Positions 35,301 to 46,866 of a stretch of DNA of 64,000 nucleotides are shown in pieces. The number at the start of each line of letters is the position of its first letter. Position 1 is the stretch's first letter. The stretch is taken from the NCBI GenBank assembly GCA_030267565.1, contig BRXU01000032.1, forward strand, positions 620,001 through 684,000, read 5' to 3'. The DNA comes from Pleodorina starrii. Lineage: Eukaryota > Chlorophyta > Chlorophyceae > Chlamydomonadales > Volvocaceae. Both the position numbers and the translations under genes were made by a program. The notes under the pieces are model-generated. The model did no database searches and had not been told where the DNA came from. It was given only the letters and a program-made list of their open reading frames with translations.

Positions 35301-38300
35301 TCGCGCCTTACGGGTACGGCGTCAACGGCGCCGCGATGCGCGCCAGTACCAACTCCCCCGGCGGCATCGGCTTTGGTTTGGGATCCACCGGCGCTTCCGG
35401 CAAGGGCGGGCCTGGGTCCACGTGTGGGAGTGGCGACGTCAGTCTGGCGGCGGCTGCGGGGGCTGGCGGTGTGGACACTCGGCGGCTGCGATTGGCGCTC
35501 AGTGCCCGGCCGGCCAGCGGCGGCTCCCCCACCAAAAGGTGCGTCTGTGCGTGTGTATAGGGGTGTGTATAGGGGTGTGGGGGTGTGCTCATCAGGGCTC
35601 CTGTGTTTATGTTTGGATAGGGGTAAAGAGGGTTTTAGGTGTTGCCGCGCTGCGCGTGCGTGTGCGTGTCTCGCCGCCGCTGTGTGTTGACGGGCGGGTC
35701 CACGGTGGGTCCACCCTTGGGGTTGGTGCTTTGTGAGCGGAGGGAGCCGCATGACGAGTGGAGTGGAGTGGGGCCTGGCGTTGGGGCTGGTTGGGGGGCA
35801 TCAATCCCCTGGCCCCTTTTCCACCGTGCTCCCGGCCCGCTTTGGTTCTTGGGCGTTCACACCCACACCACGCGGGAGGCGGCACACACACACACACTCG
35901 GCACCGCCGTGTATTGTACGGCCTTGACTACAAGCGCACAGCGCATGCAATAGTGCCGTACCCCGACACTGCTGCTGCAGCAGCAGTGGAGGGAAGACAG
36001 TGTCCAAAGTGCGTACCCCCCCCCCTCGGGGGCCTCCGGGGTCTTCAACGGGCGCTGCGGGCCGCTGTCCCACCCTTTCTTGCGGACAAGTCCACTCTTT
36101 CCTCTCCCCTTTGCCCCTTTTGCTCATTTAGATAATCAGAAACGAACCCGACGCAAGCGAGCCTCCCTCGCCCCCTCCCTCCCTCGGCCCCCTCCCTCGC
36201 CCCCCCCTCCCTCCTCCCCCCCTGACCCCCCTTTCCTTCCTTGTCAGGATGGACTTCATAGCCGAGCACGCGGCCCGGCGAGTGGAGCGGGCGATCTACG
36301 CCGCGGAGGTTCGCGAGCGGGCCGCAGCACTGGATGCGGAGCGGCGGCGACACATCGTGGCTCTGTCGGAGCAGCGGGCGGCGGCGAGGAGGGAGGAGGA
36401 GGCCAAGCAGGTGGCGGCCAGGGCGCTGGCGGAGAAGCAGGAGAGGTGGGCAGGGGGGGTGGGGAGGGGGGGGGGGGGGTGGGGGGTGGGGGGGGGATGG
36501 GGTGTGTGGGGGGGGAGGTGGGTGGGGGATGGGCTGAGAGGCTGGAGAGGTGGGTGGCTGGCTGAGTGGCGGGAGATGGGGGGATGTGATAAGGGGAGGG
36601 GGTACGAAGAGGGGGGAGGCGGGGGGCCGTGGTCTCTTAGGGTTATGGGCTCAGGACAGTGCCGACCCAAAAGAACGGACCCAAAGCTGCACACCAGACG
36701 CACCTGACAGCGCCGTTGCCCTGTCCCGCACCAGGCCATGACCTCCCACACTCACGACACCGGAAAGGGGCCACACACGCTCCGCCACCTCCCGCCCCGC
36801 CACGTCCCGCCCCGCCACGTCTCACTCCGTTCGCGGTAAAGGGACTGTCGCACACCGCCGTGGTCGTACCCCTCACTGACCGCAATCACTCGCTGCTGGG
36901 CCATGGCTCCCCTCCCCCCTAGTCCCGGGCCGTTTTAATTACCCCCCTGGTCGATAGGCTCTTCTTCCCCACCCGCCTCCCACCTCCACCTCATCAATTC
37001 CCCCGCCCCCCCCCTCCTCCCCCGCCCCCCCCTGCCGGCTCCGTGTCCCCCGGCTCGCCTCTCCGCTGCTCCACCGCGGCGCTCTGTGGCTCCCCTCTTC
37101 CACCAGCCTTCGTTGAGTCATGTGCCGTCCCCCGCCCTCCCCCCGCCCGCCCATACACCCTGCCCCCTTCCCCCACCCCGCCCCAACCTCCCCCCCCGGG
37201 ACACAGGCAGCGGCAGTGGACGGCTATTGTGGGTCTGTGCTCCAAACTGTCTTTCGTGGCGGAGAGGGTGAGCGGGGGGGAGTGAGGGAGGGAGGGGGGG
37301 TCCAAGGCAGGGAGGCAGGGGGCCCGAATGTGGGTCGGGTTGCATGGGCTGCAGGAACCAAGGGGCTGGGCCCATCCATCGCAGCGGGGGGACACAGCGC
37401 GAACGGCTGACGGCGGCGGGTGGGTGGCTGGGTGGGTGGTCGGGCTCAGCGGATTGGGGCCTCCCGGCTGCGAGACTCCGAACCCGCACGTGCTGCCGCC
37501 ACCTCCCTGCCTCCCTCCCTCCCGCTCCCCCGTCTTGCTTCCGCACCACACCGCACCGCACCACACCGCACCACGCCGATCTGGCGGTGGTTGCGGTGGT
37601 GGCCTTTCCTTTCCTCTCCTCTCATTGCTCTCCCCAAGGGGGGTTTGGGGCACTTCCCGCTCCGCCACCCACCCCTGAGAGCGGAGCTGAGCTGGTCTGT
37701 CCTACTCTGATGCCGGTGCTTGTTCTGATCCTTGTTCTGATGCGTGTCCGTATCCGTGTCCCGATGGTGGGTCGGGTCTCAGATCATGGATGACCGGCGG
37801 GTTCGCAAACTGAGGGCGCTGCGGAAGAAGGCGGCGGTCAAGATCGCGACCTGGTACAAGGGCATACTGCTCAGGTGGGGGGGGAGAGGGGGAGGGGGAG
37901 AGAAGGGGGAGGGGGGGGCCATAGAAGAACAACTTTCCCAACGCGATCGTTCAGAGTTTATGCAGTAGGGTGTTTGGGGGGATGCGTATTGGGAGGCGCG
38001 GGGAGGGCGGCGTGTTTAGTTGGGTGTTGGCGGGTGCTGGTGGGTGCGATTTCGGTTGAACGAACCAGGGCAGGGCAGCAATTGAGGGAGTACGTGATTA
38101 CGTGAGTAGGTGAGTGAGCGAGCGAGTGGTACCGCCGCCGGCCGCACAGAGAGCTGCCTCCAGAATGCATTTTGGAGGTGTGAGGTGAGGTGAGGTGGGG
38201 TGAGGTGAGGTGAGGTGAGGGCTGACTGGCCGGGGCCCTCCACCGGGACACCCCTCCGACCCGGTCCTGACTCCAGGCGCCTGGTGGCCGTAGCCAGTAC

Positions 38301-41300
38301 GCATTTCGCACAGCTCTCAAACAAAACCCTAAAAGCAACCCTAAACCCTAAAACCCCCGGCCCAAACCCCCCCTCCCCCCCCCCCAGACGTCGGCAGGTG
38401 GAGCTGGTGTCCCTCATCCAGCGCCTGCGCCACCTGTTCGTACCCTACCTGGCAGCGCAAAAAGTGCTTGTACGGCAGCGGTGCGCCAACCGAATCGTGT
38501 CCTTCCTGGAGTACACCAGTACGGCCAACATGGCGGTGGTGGGTGTACGGCGACTCAAGGCGGAGGTGGACGTGCTGCAGAGGTACGGGGGAATGGGGGA
38601 GGGGAGGGGAGGGGAGGGGAGGGGGTGACGGTTCAGGAGAGAAAACACCCACCGCAGCGAAGGGACGGAGATGGCGTTAGCGGTAGGGGAGGGGGCGGAT
38701 GTGTGTGAGGCGTGTGTGTATGCGGTGGGGCAGGGGCAGGTTGGGGGGGAGGGCGAGGTGGGCGGGGCTGTAGGATAGGGGCACCTTGTTTCCGACGCCC
38801 CTGTAACCCTGGTACGGCAACATGGGACCAACAGCACCGCCATAGCCCCGCCCCCCCGTCCAAACCAGTACGGCATCAACTATTGTCGCAGCCCCCTCTC
38901 CGATGTCCCCACCTCCTGCAACACCCAGCAGGCCCCCCCCCTCCCCTGGGTCCTCCCCCTCCCCCTCCCCCCTGTTGGTCTTATCTAACTCAAACCCCCC
39001 TCTCCCCCCCTCTCCCCCCCTCTTCCCCCCTCTTCCCCCCTCTCCCCCCCTCTCCCTCCCTCCCCCTCCAGCTCCTGGCGCAGCGCCCTGCTGGTCCGCT
39101 ACATGCAGCGGCAGATATTGTACAACCAGCTCACCCGGCTGGAGAGGGAGATCGTGGGGGCCAACAAGCGGGCGGAGAGGAACGTGCAGAACCAGGTGGG
39201 GGGGTGGGGGGGTGGATGTGTGTTCGGGGGGGGGGGGGAAGAGAGCTAAGGGCGTCTGTGTCGGGGTGTGTGTGTGTGGGGGGGGGGGGGGCGTGTGATG
39301 CGGAAGTGGGGTTATGAAAAACGTTGCCGCAGCGGAGGGACGGAGACGGCGGCGTTAGCGAGGAGCGGATTCGGAACCCCCCGGGGAGGGGGCAATACAC
39401 ACCGAACGTACAACTGGGTGGGTCCTTACCAAGACGGGAGGGGAGGGGGGTTGTGGGGGGCGGGTCCGGAGAGGTCGGGGGGGAGGGGGAGGGGGAGGGG
39501 AGAGAGGGAATGAGGCAGTCTGAGGGGCAGGATGACATGCGGAAAGGGGGAAGGGGGGGCGGGGGCGGGTGAAACCCTCCTTGCCTCGCATGCACGCATG
39601 CATGCGGACATCGATGCCTTTTAATGCCTCGCGCCTCGCCTCGCCCGCGCCCTCCTCCCATCCACCCAAACCCCAGACCTTGTTTCCCTTTTCCTGCTTT
39701 CACCCGTCCCACCGTTTCTCCGTTTCTTACTTTTCCCCCGTTCCTCCTTCCTCCTCTCCCCTTCATTTCCTGCGCCCCCCCATACGTGGATAACCCCCCC
39801 CTCCCCGGGGGGTCCTCAGATGATGCGTCTGGGCAAGAGCGTCAACATCCTGGAGCCGGATGCCGCCATGCTGCCCCCCACCCGCTCATTCAGGGGACTG
39901 TCCGGCAGCCTCAGCTTCCGGACACAGCAGGCCCTGAATGCAGCGGGACAGCAGCTGCAGGGGGGGCAGGGGCAGGGGGGGCAGCTGCAGGGCGGAGGCA
40001 TGAGCGGGCTGCAGGGGGGGCCGCAGGGGGGGCCGCAGCTGAGCGGGCAGTTGGGCATTGGGTACGATGCGCTGGCCGTCATTCCCGCCAACGACGGCGG
40101 CGGTATGGGTACGACATCGCGCGGAGTGACGAACACCCGGCAGTACGACAGGTACGGTGTGACAGGAGGAGAGAAAGTACAGGAGGGAGGGAAGGATCGC
40201 CCGAAGGTAATGGAAAACCCTAAAACCCACCCGCCCACCCGCCCGGCCTCTGGGTTGCTGACTCGGTAGCCCAGCGAGCGAGGGAGGGACCCAGAGGCCG
40301 GGCTCCGGTGGCGTGGTGTGTGTGTGGTGTGTGTGTGGGGTGTACCACCTGCACCAGGTCCGCCTATCCACGCATTTCCTACCCCGTGCCCTCGGCCGCT
40401 GTTGCCACTTGACCCACATCCCCTCCCTCCCCTCCGTCCCTCCCCCCCTCCCTCTCGCCCTCCCTCCTGTCAGGTCTCGCCAGCCGGGTCGCGGCGTGTT
40501 GCTGGTCCACGAGACCGGGGGGGAGGAGGACGACGAGGTGCTGAGGGGGCACACGGAGATGGTGCCGCGGGAGGTGAGGGGGGGGGGCAGGTGGGGGGGA
40601 GGGAAGTGGGGGAGGGCACGTGTGGAATTGGTTGGTTACTGCTCACGGTCGGTCACTGGTCTCGCTCTCGATTTGGTGGTCGCCCCCCACCCACCTGCAG
40701 GTCCAGTCCACCGCAACAACACCACACCGGGCTGATACCGCTCGGACACCCCCCACCCCACCCCACAACCCCCACCACCCGCCCTCCACCCCCCACTGCC
40801 CCACCCCACTCCCCAGCCCCCCCGGGGGGACAGGAAAGCCGCCTGCCTGCCTGCCTGCCCGTCCCGAACGCCGGTGCACACCTTAACCCCCGGAAACCCC
40901 CGTTGGCGATGTCCGCCCCTCCCCTCCCTCCGTGCGCCCCCCCTTCTTCCTCTCCCCTTCACAGGCACGCGCACACCCTCCCGTCCAACTCATTGCTCCC
41001 CTTCCCTCCCCCCCCCACACCCGGCTAACGCCGTCTCCTTCTCCGCTGCGAAATTTTCTTTATACCCCATCCACACCCACTCCCTCCCTCCCCCTCAGGT
41101 TCGCGAGCAGGTGGTCAGTTCGTTCCTGTTGGATGCTCGTCGGGAGCACCGCAAGCTCCTGGAGCAGTACAGCAACGAAAAGATGTTGTACCTGGCGAGG
41201 AAGCCAATCGAGGAGATGAGGCAGAAGATGCTGAGGGACGCGGGTGGGGCCGGGAGGGCGAGCGGGAGGGGTGGGCGGAGGGTAACGGAGGCGATGGGGC

Positions 41301-42380
41301 TGAGAAGGGGTGGGGGGATGGGGCGGAGTGGAGCGATTACCGGGAGGGGCATGCGGGGGAGGGAGGGCGGGAGGGAGGGGCAGGTGCGCTCAGACACGAT
41401 GTGGGGGGATGGTGTCGTGATGGTTTGTGCTCTTGTGGGGTGTGGCGTCGTGGCGTGTCGGAGCACCGGGGGCGGGGGAGCTCGAGGGCGCCTGTCTGCG
41501 GCTGCGGCTGGCGGCTGCTTCTGGCGGCTGACGGCTGGCACGGGCTGCCGCGGTCCTGGAAGGACAGTCCGGTCCGGCACCGCCTCCGGGGCCCTTGCCC
41601 ACACCCACATTGCGGCTCTCGCCCAATACTTCCCCCCCCTCCCCCTCACGCAAATTTACTCTTCAAAGCCCCCTCCCCCTCCCCTTCCCCGGTACTCACC
41701 CACTCCCACTCCCGCTCCCTCTCCCCCTCCCTGGTGGCTACAAACAGCGTCAAGGACGCACTGCACTGCACTGCACCCAACCAATATCCTCCGCCTACCT
41801 CCCCCGCCCCTCCCAACCCCTCCCGCCTTTCCACCACTGCGCTTTCATCATAATTACCCGCCCCCCCTGCCGCCCCCCCCCACACACACACACGTGGTCC
41901 CTTCGCTGCGGTATCTTCGGTCTTTACATCCCCACCCACCCACCCAACCACACACCCACACACGCCCACACACATGCCCACACGGCCACTCTCATGTTTT
42001 CAGGTCTGTCTGTGGAGCCCGATATGAAGGCCCCCGTGATGCCGCACATGCGCCTGGTGTACCCGCGGACCAAGCTGAGGGAGCTGCTGCGTCGGGCGGT
42101 GGAGATCAACGCGGCGAGGCTGGCGGCGGCGGAGGAGCGGCGGCAACAGGAGGCGGCGGCGGTGGCGGAGGGCGGGCGCGGCGGTGGCGGCGGCGGCGGA
42201 GGGGCAGCGCACTGGCTGTCGGGCGAGCGAGGCGGAGGCGGAGTGCTGTGGGCGGATCAGGCGGGGAAGGGCGGCGGAGGGGGGGAGCGGGGGCGGCGAA
42301 CCTCCCTCTCGCGCAAGTCGCTGGCGGCTACGTCGCACCGGCAGATGCAGATGCGTATGCTGCCGTCGGCGGGGCTATGA
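32379..42380 (+). CDS. Large low-complexity/coiled-coil protein with IQ-like motif; at least 13 exons, 5' end unresolved
   Basis: I do not recognise a named gene. Exons joining in phase: 32379-32470, 32869-33229, 33945-34049, 34259-35538, 36248-36445, 37207-37267, 37783-37874, 38388-38582, 39072-39195, 39820-40151, 40474-40573, 41099-41243, 42004-42380 (TGA). They give 1153 residues; more may lie upstream (frame open from ATG 32145). The N-terminal part has a helix (FDSKLQSIQEVLARYQSE) then Gly/Ala/Gln-rich sequence. Exon 34259-35538 is a 426-residue Ser/Gly/Ala/Pro disordered region. Then come Arg/Glu/Ala-rich helices (ERRRHIVALSEQRAAARREE), a basic helix with an IQ-like motif (KIATWYKGILLRRR, matching I-x-xxx-K-G-xxx-R with Ala for Gln), more amphipathic helices, a Gln/Gly tract and a basic C-terminus. 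This looks like a scaffold or calmodulin-binding cytoskeletal protein; a flagellar role is only a guess. Confidence 0.75.
38181..38220 (+). repeat. GAGGT minisatellite in an intron of the coiled-coil gene
   Basis: Seven or eight near-perfect GAGGT pentamers in the intron before exon 38388-38582. Confidence 0.8.
38326..38357 (+). repeat. Short interstitial telomere-like repeat
   Basis: Three CCCTAAA(A) units (ACCCTAAAAGCAACCCTAAA, then CCCTAAAACCC) lie in the same intron. Algal telomeres of this group use TTTTAGGG, so this resembles it on the opposite strand. It is too short to prove telomeric origin. Confidence 0.5.
38638..38683 (-). repeat. Interspersed repeat family 1 copy
   Basis: GAGAAAACACCCACCGCAGC, GAAGGGACGGAG, ATGGCGTTAGCGG: reverse-complement core in an intron of the coiled-coil gene. 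Confidence 0.55.
39311..39445 (-). repeat. Interspersed repeat family 1, long copy
   Basis: Matches the reverse complement of 206-350: core AACGTTGCCGCAGCGGAGGG then ACGGAGACGG, followed by GCGGATTCGGAACCCC, CAATACACACCGAACGTAC and GGGTCCTTACCAAGACGGG. The two ~135-bp copies are 39 kb apart in introns of different genes. Confidence 0.65.
41023..41072 (+). repeat. Interspersed repeat family 1 copy next to an acceptor
   Basis: GGCTAACGCCGTCTCCTTCT, CCGCTGCGAAATTTTCTTTA, TACCCC, ending 26 bp before the acceptor AG of exon 41099-41243. Confidence 0.6.
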
Positions 42381-42849
42381 TTGTGGAGGAAGAGGAGGGG
42401 AGGGGAGGGGAGGGAGGGGAGGAAGAAGAGGGGGTTGTCGGACGTCGGGGAATGTGGCTGGAGAGGGAAGGGGAGGGGATGGATGGTGCAGAGAGGCCTC
42501 GAGGGGTTGGTTGCACACCGGGTTGTACGGAGGGGCGGGGGTTCAAGGGGAGGGGAGGGAAGGGGAGTGTGCAGGCGGTGTGGTGTCTTGTCCGCGGCGT
42601 GAGGTGAGGTGAGGTGAACCCGGGGGGGCGGTGACTCTGTCGCGGCGAAGGGCCAGTTGCGCGGCTGCATACGGGCCCGACTCCTTCCTTCGCCCCCTCC
42701 TTACCTTCCACCAGGGCCTTCCCCCCCTGTAGCCTTGTAGCTTGGCTGGTAGGGGAGTGGGGTGATTTCGGCTTCTCAATATTCGTTTGGCAGCGAACGA
42801 TGCGGCCCTCGCCACCGGTACCGTATGCTGGAAGCTGGGTAGGCCGGGG

Positions 42850-42900
42850 GGCGTTACAGACGGCCCTTCACATCTCGCTTGAAGCGCCGTCTGTAACGCC
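42850..42900. terminator. Perfect 15-bp hairpin carrying the TGTAA signal of the coiled-coil gene
   Basis: GGCGTTACAGACGGC (42850-42864) pairs perfectly with GCCGTCTGTAACGCC (42886-42900) over a 21-nt loop. TGTAA at 42892-42896 is about 510 nt past the stop codon and is therefore the likely polyadenylation signal. The left arm presents TGTAA on the other strand. Confidence 0.55.
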
Positions 42901-45639
42901 ACACGCACTGAAGGACGACGCACTGAGGGGCGCGCAAACCCCACATCGGTCCACGTGAGTATGTATGTCTGTCTGCCTGCCTGTATGTATGTATGTATGT
43001 ATGTATGTGGCACGGTACGGTACTATTAGAAGGGGTAATCCGCCTCCGCAACGCGGGCTGCTTCCCTCCGCTAGCACCTGCTCCTCTTCCTAGCGACCCA
43101 CACCACACGCCGGCGGCTGCGGCTGCGGCTGTGGAGCGGTGCGGTGCGCTCCGGTGCGGCACTGCCTCCGAGTCAGCTGCAGCTGCTGAGGTGGCGCGGG
43201 AGATACGGCACCTGCCTCCTCCGTTCTGCTGCCGTTGTGATGTTCGTCACATCCGTCACCGCTGGCTGCTGTGGCTGCGGCGGCTGCGGCTGCGTTGCCT
43301 AGTGTGTGTGTGTGTGTGCTTGTGCTGGCTGTGTGACTGCCGGCGGAGCGCTCAGGCAAGTGGAGGGCGGGCAGGGCAGGTCTCCTTCACTGTCGAACGA
43401 ACTGCTAAATTGTGCCCCACTACCGGTACCGTACCGTACCTTGACGTTCGGGAAGCTGCCGGTGGGGCGCAGTGGCGGCACTGCAAAGGGTGCCCTGCTG
43501 CTGCTGCTGACGGGCCGCTGCGGACGGTGGGGCTGTCAGAAACTGATTGGGGCGAATTTTGGGGTACTGCGCGCGCAGGGGAGGGAGGGAGGGAGGGAAG
43601 GAGAGAGGGAGGGGTCCGTCAACAACGGTAATGGGACGCTGTGACGCTGTGGGCCGCATTGTATGCCGTACAACCTCTTGTGGAGGTGGAGGTGGAGGTG
43701 GAGTGCCAGGTCCTTGATGCGTGTCCGCGATTTGGGAAAGCATGAACGCACTCTTTTTCTTTCCTGGGTTCCTGGGTGTACCGGTACGTGTACGTGTACG
43801 CGCGGCGCCTTTGCGTGGCAACCGGCCTCCCCGCGGGCGGAGGGGAGGAGGGTCAGGTTGCAAGAGCGAGAACTGCTGCACATCTTTTGGGCGGACGACG
43901 AGGCGGATGAATGAATGAATGAATGGGTGATTGGACGAATGGAAACGAGGTAACATCCGGCGGCGAGCACGCGCGGGCGTGCGGTCCTTTGCAAGAGGCT
44001 TCTTGCGGGGAAACCTTGAGGCAGTTGTCGGTTGTAGTTGTTACGGTTGATGGTTGTGGTTGGCGATCCAGTTAACGCGGGTTGACAAGGTTTGGCGTCG
44101 GAACGTCGTGCCTCGGTTTGCGCACGACTCATGGGCAGCGATCTCGTTGACCTTTGGGTGGCTCCAGTTTAAAAGTTGTACAAATCAGATCCGGCCACAT
44201 CAAGTACCGGTAATGGCCCACAGGCGGTGCTCCGGAACATCACCGTATGCCGGAACCCCAGGAAGCCCCCAGAAGGGCCGCTCGGGGGAGGGTGAAGTGG
44301 GCCGGTGGGCCAGCCAGCGGGTCGATGAGATCGGGTCAAGGGAGGGCCCAACCAGGCCAGACAGCCCGGGTGGTCAACGGGGGAGCGGCCGAGCCCCTCA
44401 CGAGGGGATGGCGCAGCACACAAACCCGCGACCGGGGGGGCCCAATTGGCAGCCAGCAGCACAGCAGGGTGCCGGTGTCCCCCACCCACCCACCCCCCTC
44501 CATATCAGGGCATGGATGCGGGTGACACTGTCAACAACCCATCCGGTGAGCGGCCCCAACCACCCACAAACACCGGACTTGCTTGTGGCCGCACTGACAG
44601 GCCAGGCCCTTGGCGGGCGACTCGCGGACTGCTGCCGGAAGAGGCCCTCCGCCCCGGAATAGGAAAAGGAGCGCCAACCAGGGGAGCCTTCCACACCAGG
44701 CCTGGGACCTAATCAACGTGCCAATGGGCCAATGGGCGATGGGCCAGGCGGACCAGCGGAAGCCTGGTTCTTACCCCCTCAGGGCCCCTCGCTGCAGCCC
44801 GCAAGGTTGGGTCGTGTGGAGGGGTCTGCACGGCAGGTCACAGTGCACACCGCAACCGCAGCTCCACTGCACGTAGCGCCGCTCCGGGGCGGCGGCTCCG
44901 GTGGCCCGATGGATAGATACGGTGGGTGCCGATAGAACACGCAGCCCGCGTGAGGGTCGTGCGACACCGAACGCACAGCGGTCAGCAGCCAGGTGCTGCG
45001 CAGTGGCGGGGTCCGTTTGATGGTCCGGAGCATGAACACGGCTTTTAGGGCGGTTTTCCCAGGTGGCTGCCCTTCCAGTTGCTCGGGACAGCTTTATTTG
45101 CGGAGCCCTGTACTTTGCTTCGGCATCAGGCCCTTGCTTCCTGCAGTGTCAGGTGCGGGTTGCACCGGGTTGCATCCATTTGGGTCCATCATAAAACGGT
45201 TCATGCATTGCTGCTCGTCCGGCGCCACGTACGGGTAGGTTCCAGAAGCTCCAACTAATCGGTGTTTGTGTCGGCGGCTTCTTTCGTCCACCCATCGGCT
45301 TTGTCCACCACTCATCCAATCCGCCGCAGAATCTCACTTTCGGCGTTGAAAGATCAAATTGGCTTTTTCGCGCCTTACAAGAGGCTCCGGTTTCGCCCCA
45401 GGGCTGTGTTTTCACGCTGTGGCTCTGACCAGCTCACTTACTCCTCACTTTCGGCGTTTATTGGTGTGCCAGCAGCAGCATCTGGGCCTGGGCTCTGGCA
45501 CACCCACGCACGCGGAAGGACCGCGCTGCTCCCTTCCGCCGACTCGGTGAGTTGCCCTACCGCTGCTTCATCCGCATTCGCAACCTGCAGGTTGGTAGCG
45601 AGGCACCGACTGGGGGTCGTCGTATCTGCTTGTGAAATG

Positions 45640-45912
45640 CTCTGAGCTCCCAAGGGGTACAGGGGGAGGGGAGGGAATAGGGTCCCAGACTCGGAGCAGG
45701 GGTACGGCAGAGAGTGAACGCGTGTGTATGAAGGCGAGGGGATGTGCCGACACCAACTGTGAGTTCGGATTTGGGGGGATTCCGTCGGGTAGCGCCCGTG
45801 ACGGCAAGCCGAGTGAGACGCCGTGTGGTGCACCGAACTTGCTAACCACGCAATCCTACCTGCTGCGATGGCGTATGGATATCGGGTGTAGAGCGTAGTG
45901 GCGAGTGGTGTG
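45640..45912 (+). repeat. Dispersed repeat family 3, most complete copy
   Basis: The first part (45640-45740, starting CTCTGAGCTCCCAAGGGGTA) recurs at 58892-58990. The second part (from about 45801, GGCAAGCCGAGTGAGACGCC) recurs at 62701-62795. Both partner copies are in the same orientation. No coding capacity is evident. Confidence 0.7.
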
Positions 45913-46260
45913 TGAGTGACCTTCCATAGGAACATGTACATACACCGGCGGGTGCCATACTGCGCCCGTGCTCGCGCCCGTGCCGTCATCTTCCTCGTTG
46001 CCCACGCCCCCGTCGTCGCCTCCGTGGCCCCTCTCGTCGTCGCCGTCATTTCCGTCGGCCCCGGGCCTGTGGAAGCGGAAGCACGCGAAGCTGTACAAGG
46101 TCTCTGTCCCATCCTCACCGCTCTCTGTCCCGGATGTCCTCACCGCTCTTGTGCACCTGCGTGGCCTTCAATGTTGTCCTTCGCTTCCATCCTCAACCCC
46201 AACATCACCTCTGCACCTCCTCCCGTCTCCTCTTGCCTGATCATCCTCATCGCAGCCCTC

Positions 46261-46460
46261 CGCAGCCTGTGTGCGGTCCCCCCGCAGCCTGTGTGCGGTC
46301 CCCCCGCAGCCTGTGTGCGGTCCCCCCGCAGCCTGTGTGCGGTCCCCCCGCAGCCTGTGTGCGGTCCCCCCGCAGCCTGTGTGCGGTCCCCCCGCAGCCT
46401 GTGTGCGGTCCCCCCGCAGCCTGTGTGCGGTCCCCCCGCAGCCTGTGTGCGGTCCCCCCC
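46261..46460 (+). repeat. 22-bp minisatellite, nine units
   Basis: Nine head-to-tail, almost identical units of CGCAGCCTGTGTGCGGTCCC plus CC. Since 22 is not a multiple of 3, all three frames stay open and spurious periodic proteins are produced. Confidence 0.95.
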
Positions 46461-46526
46461 GGTCGCTGCGCTTTTCAGCTCGGTAAGGTTACAGGTATGT
46501 TCGGTAAGTATTGCTGGGTTCTGGGT

Positions 46527-46866
46527 CCGTTCGCTAACGCCGTCTCCTTCTCCGCTGCGGTATTTTCTTTTTTACCCCCCCCCCGGATCCAATGCCACGC
46601 TTCCCAGCTACCCTCCTTACCCTCCTCCCTGGCACCTCATCTGGGCTAAATAGTTTGACAGTCCTGCTTGAATGGAAGATCGATACATGGCCAGTTCCGT
46701 TCGCTAACGCCGTCTCCTTCTCCGCTGCGGTATTTTCTTTTTTACCCCCCCCCCCCGATCCAATGCCACGCTTCCCAGCTACCCTCCTTACCCTCCTCCC
46801 TGGCACCTCATCTGGGCTAAATAGTTTGACAGTCCTGCTTGAATGGAAGATCGATACATGGCCAGT
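46527..46866 (+). repeat. 170-bp tandem duplication containing family-1 repeat cores
   Basis: 46527-46696 and 46697-46866 are almost identical (one extra C in the C-run of the second). Each begins with CCGTTCGCTAACGCCGTCTC, continues through CCGCTGCGGTATTTTC and a T/C tract, and ends with GATCGATACATGGCCAGT. The very high identity suggests a recent duplication. These are the cleanest family-1 cores in the window. Confidence 0.9.

Noticed and set aside
40874..42607. 577-aa plus-strand frame
   Set aside because: It merges exon 41099-41243 with intron sequence. The true last exon (42004-42380) is in another frame and joins in phase after a donor at 41244.
45916..46653. Frames with repeated PVCGPPAACVRSPRSLCA
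   Set aside because: They are produced by the 22-bp minisatellite, whose length keeps all three frames open; no domain or start context supports a gene.
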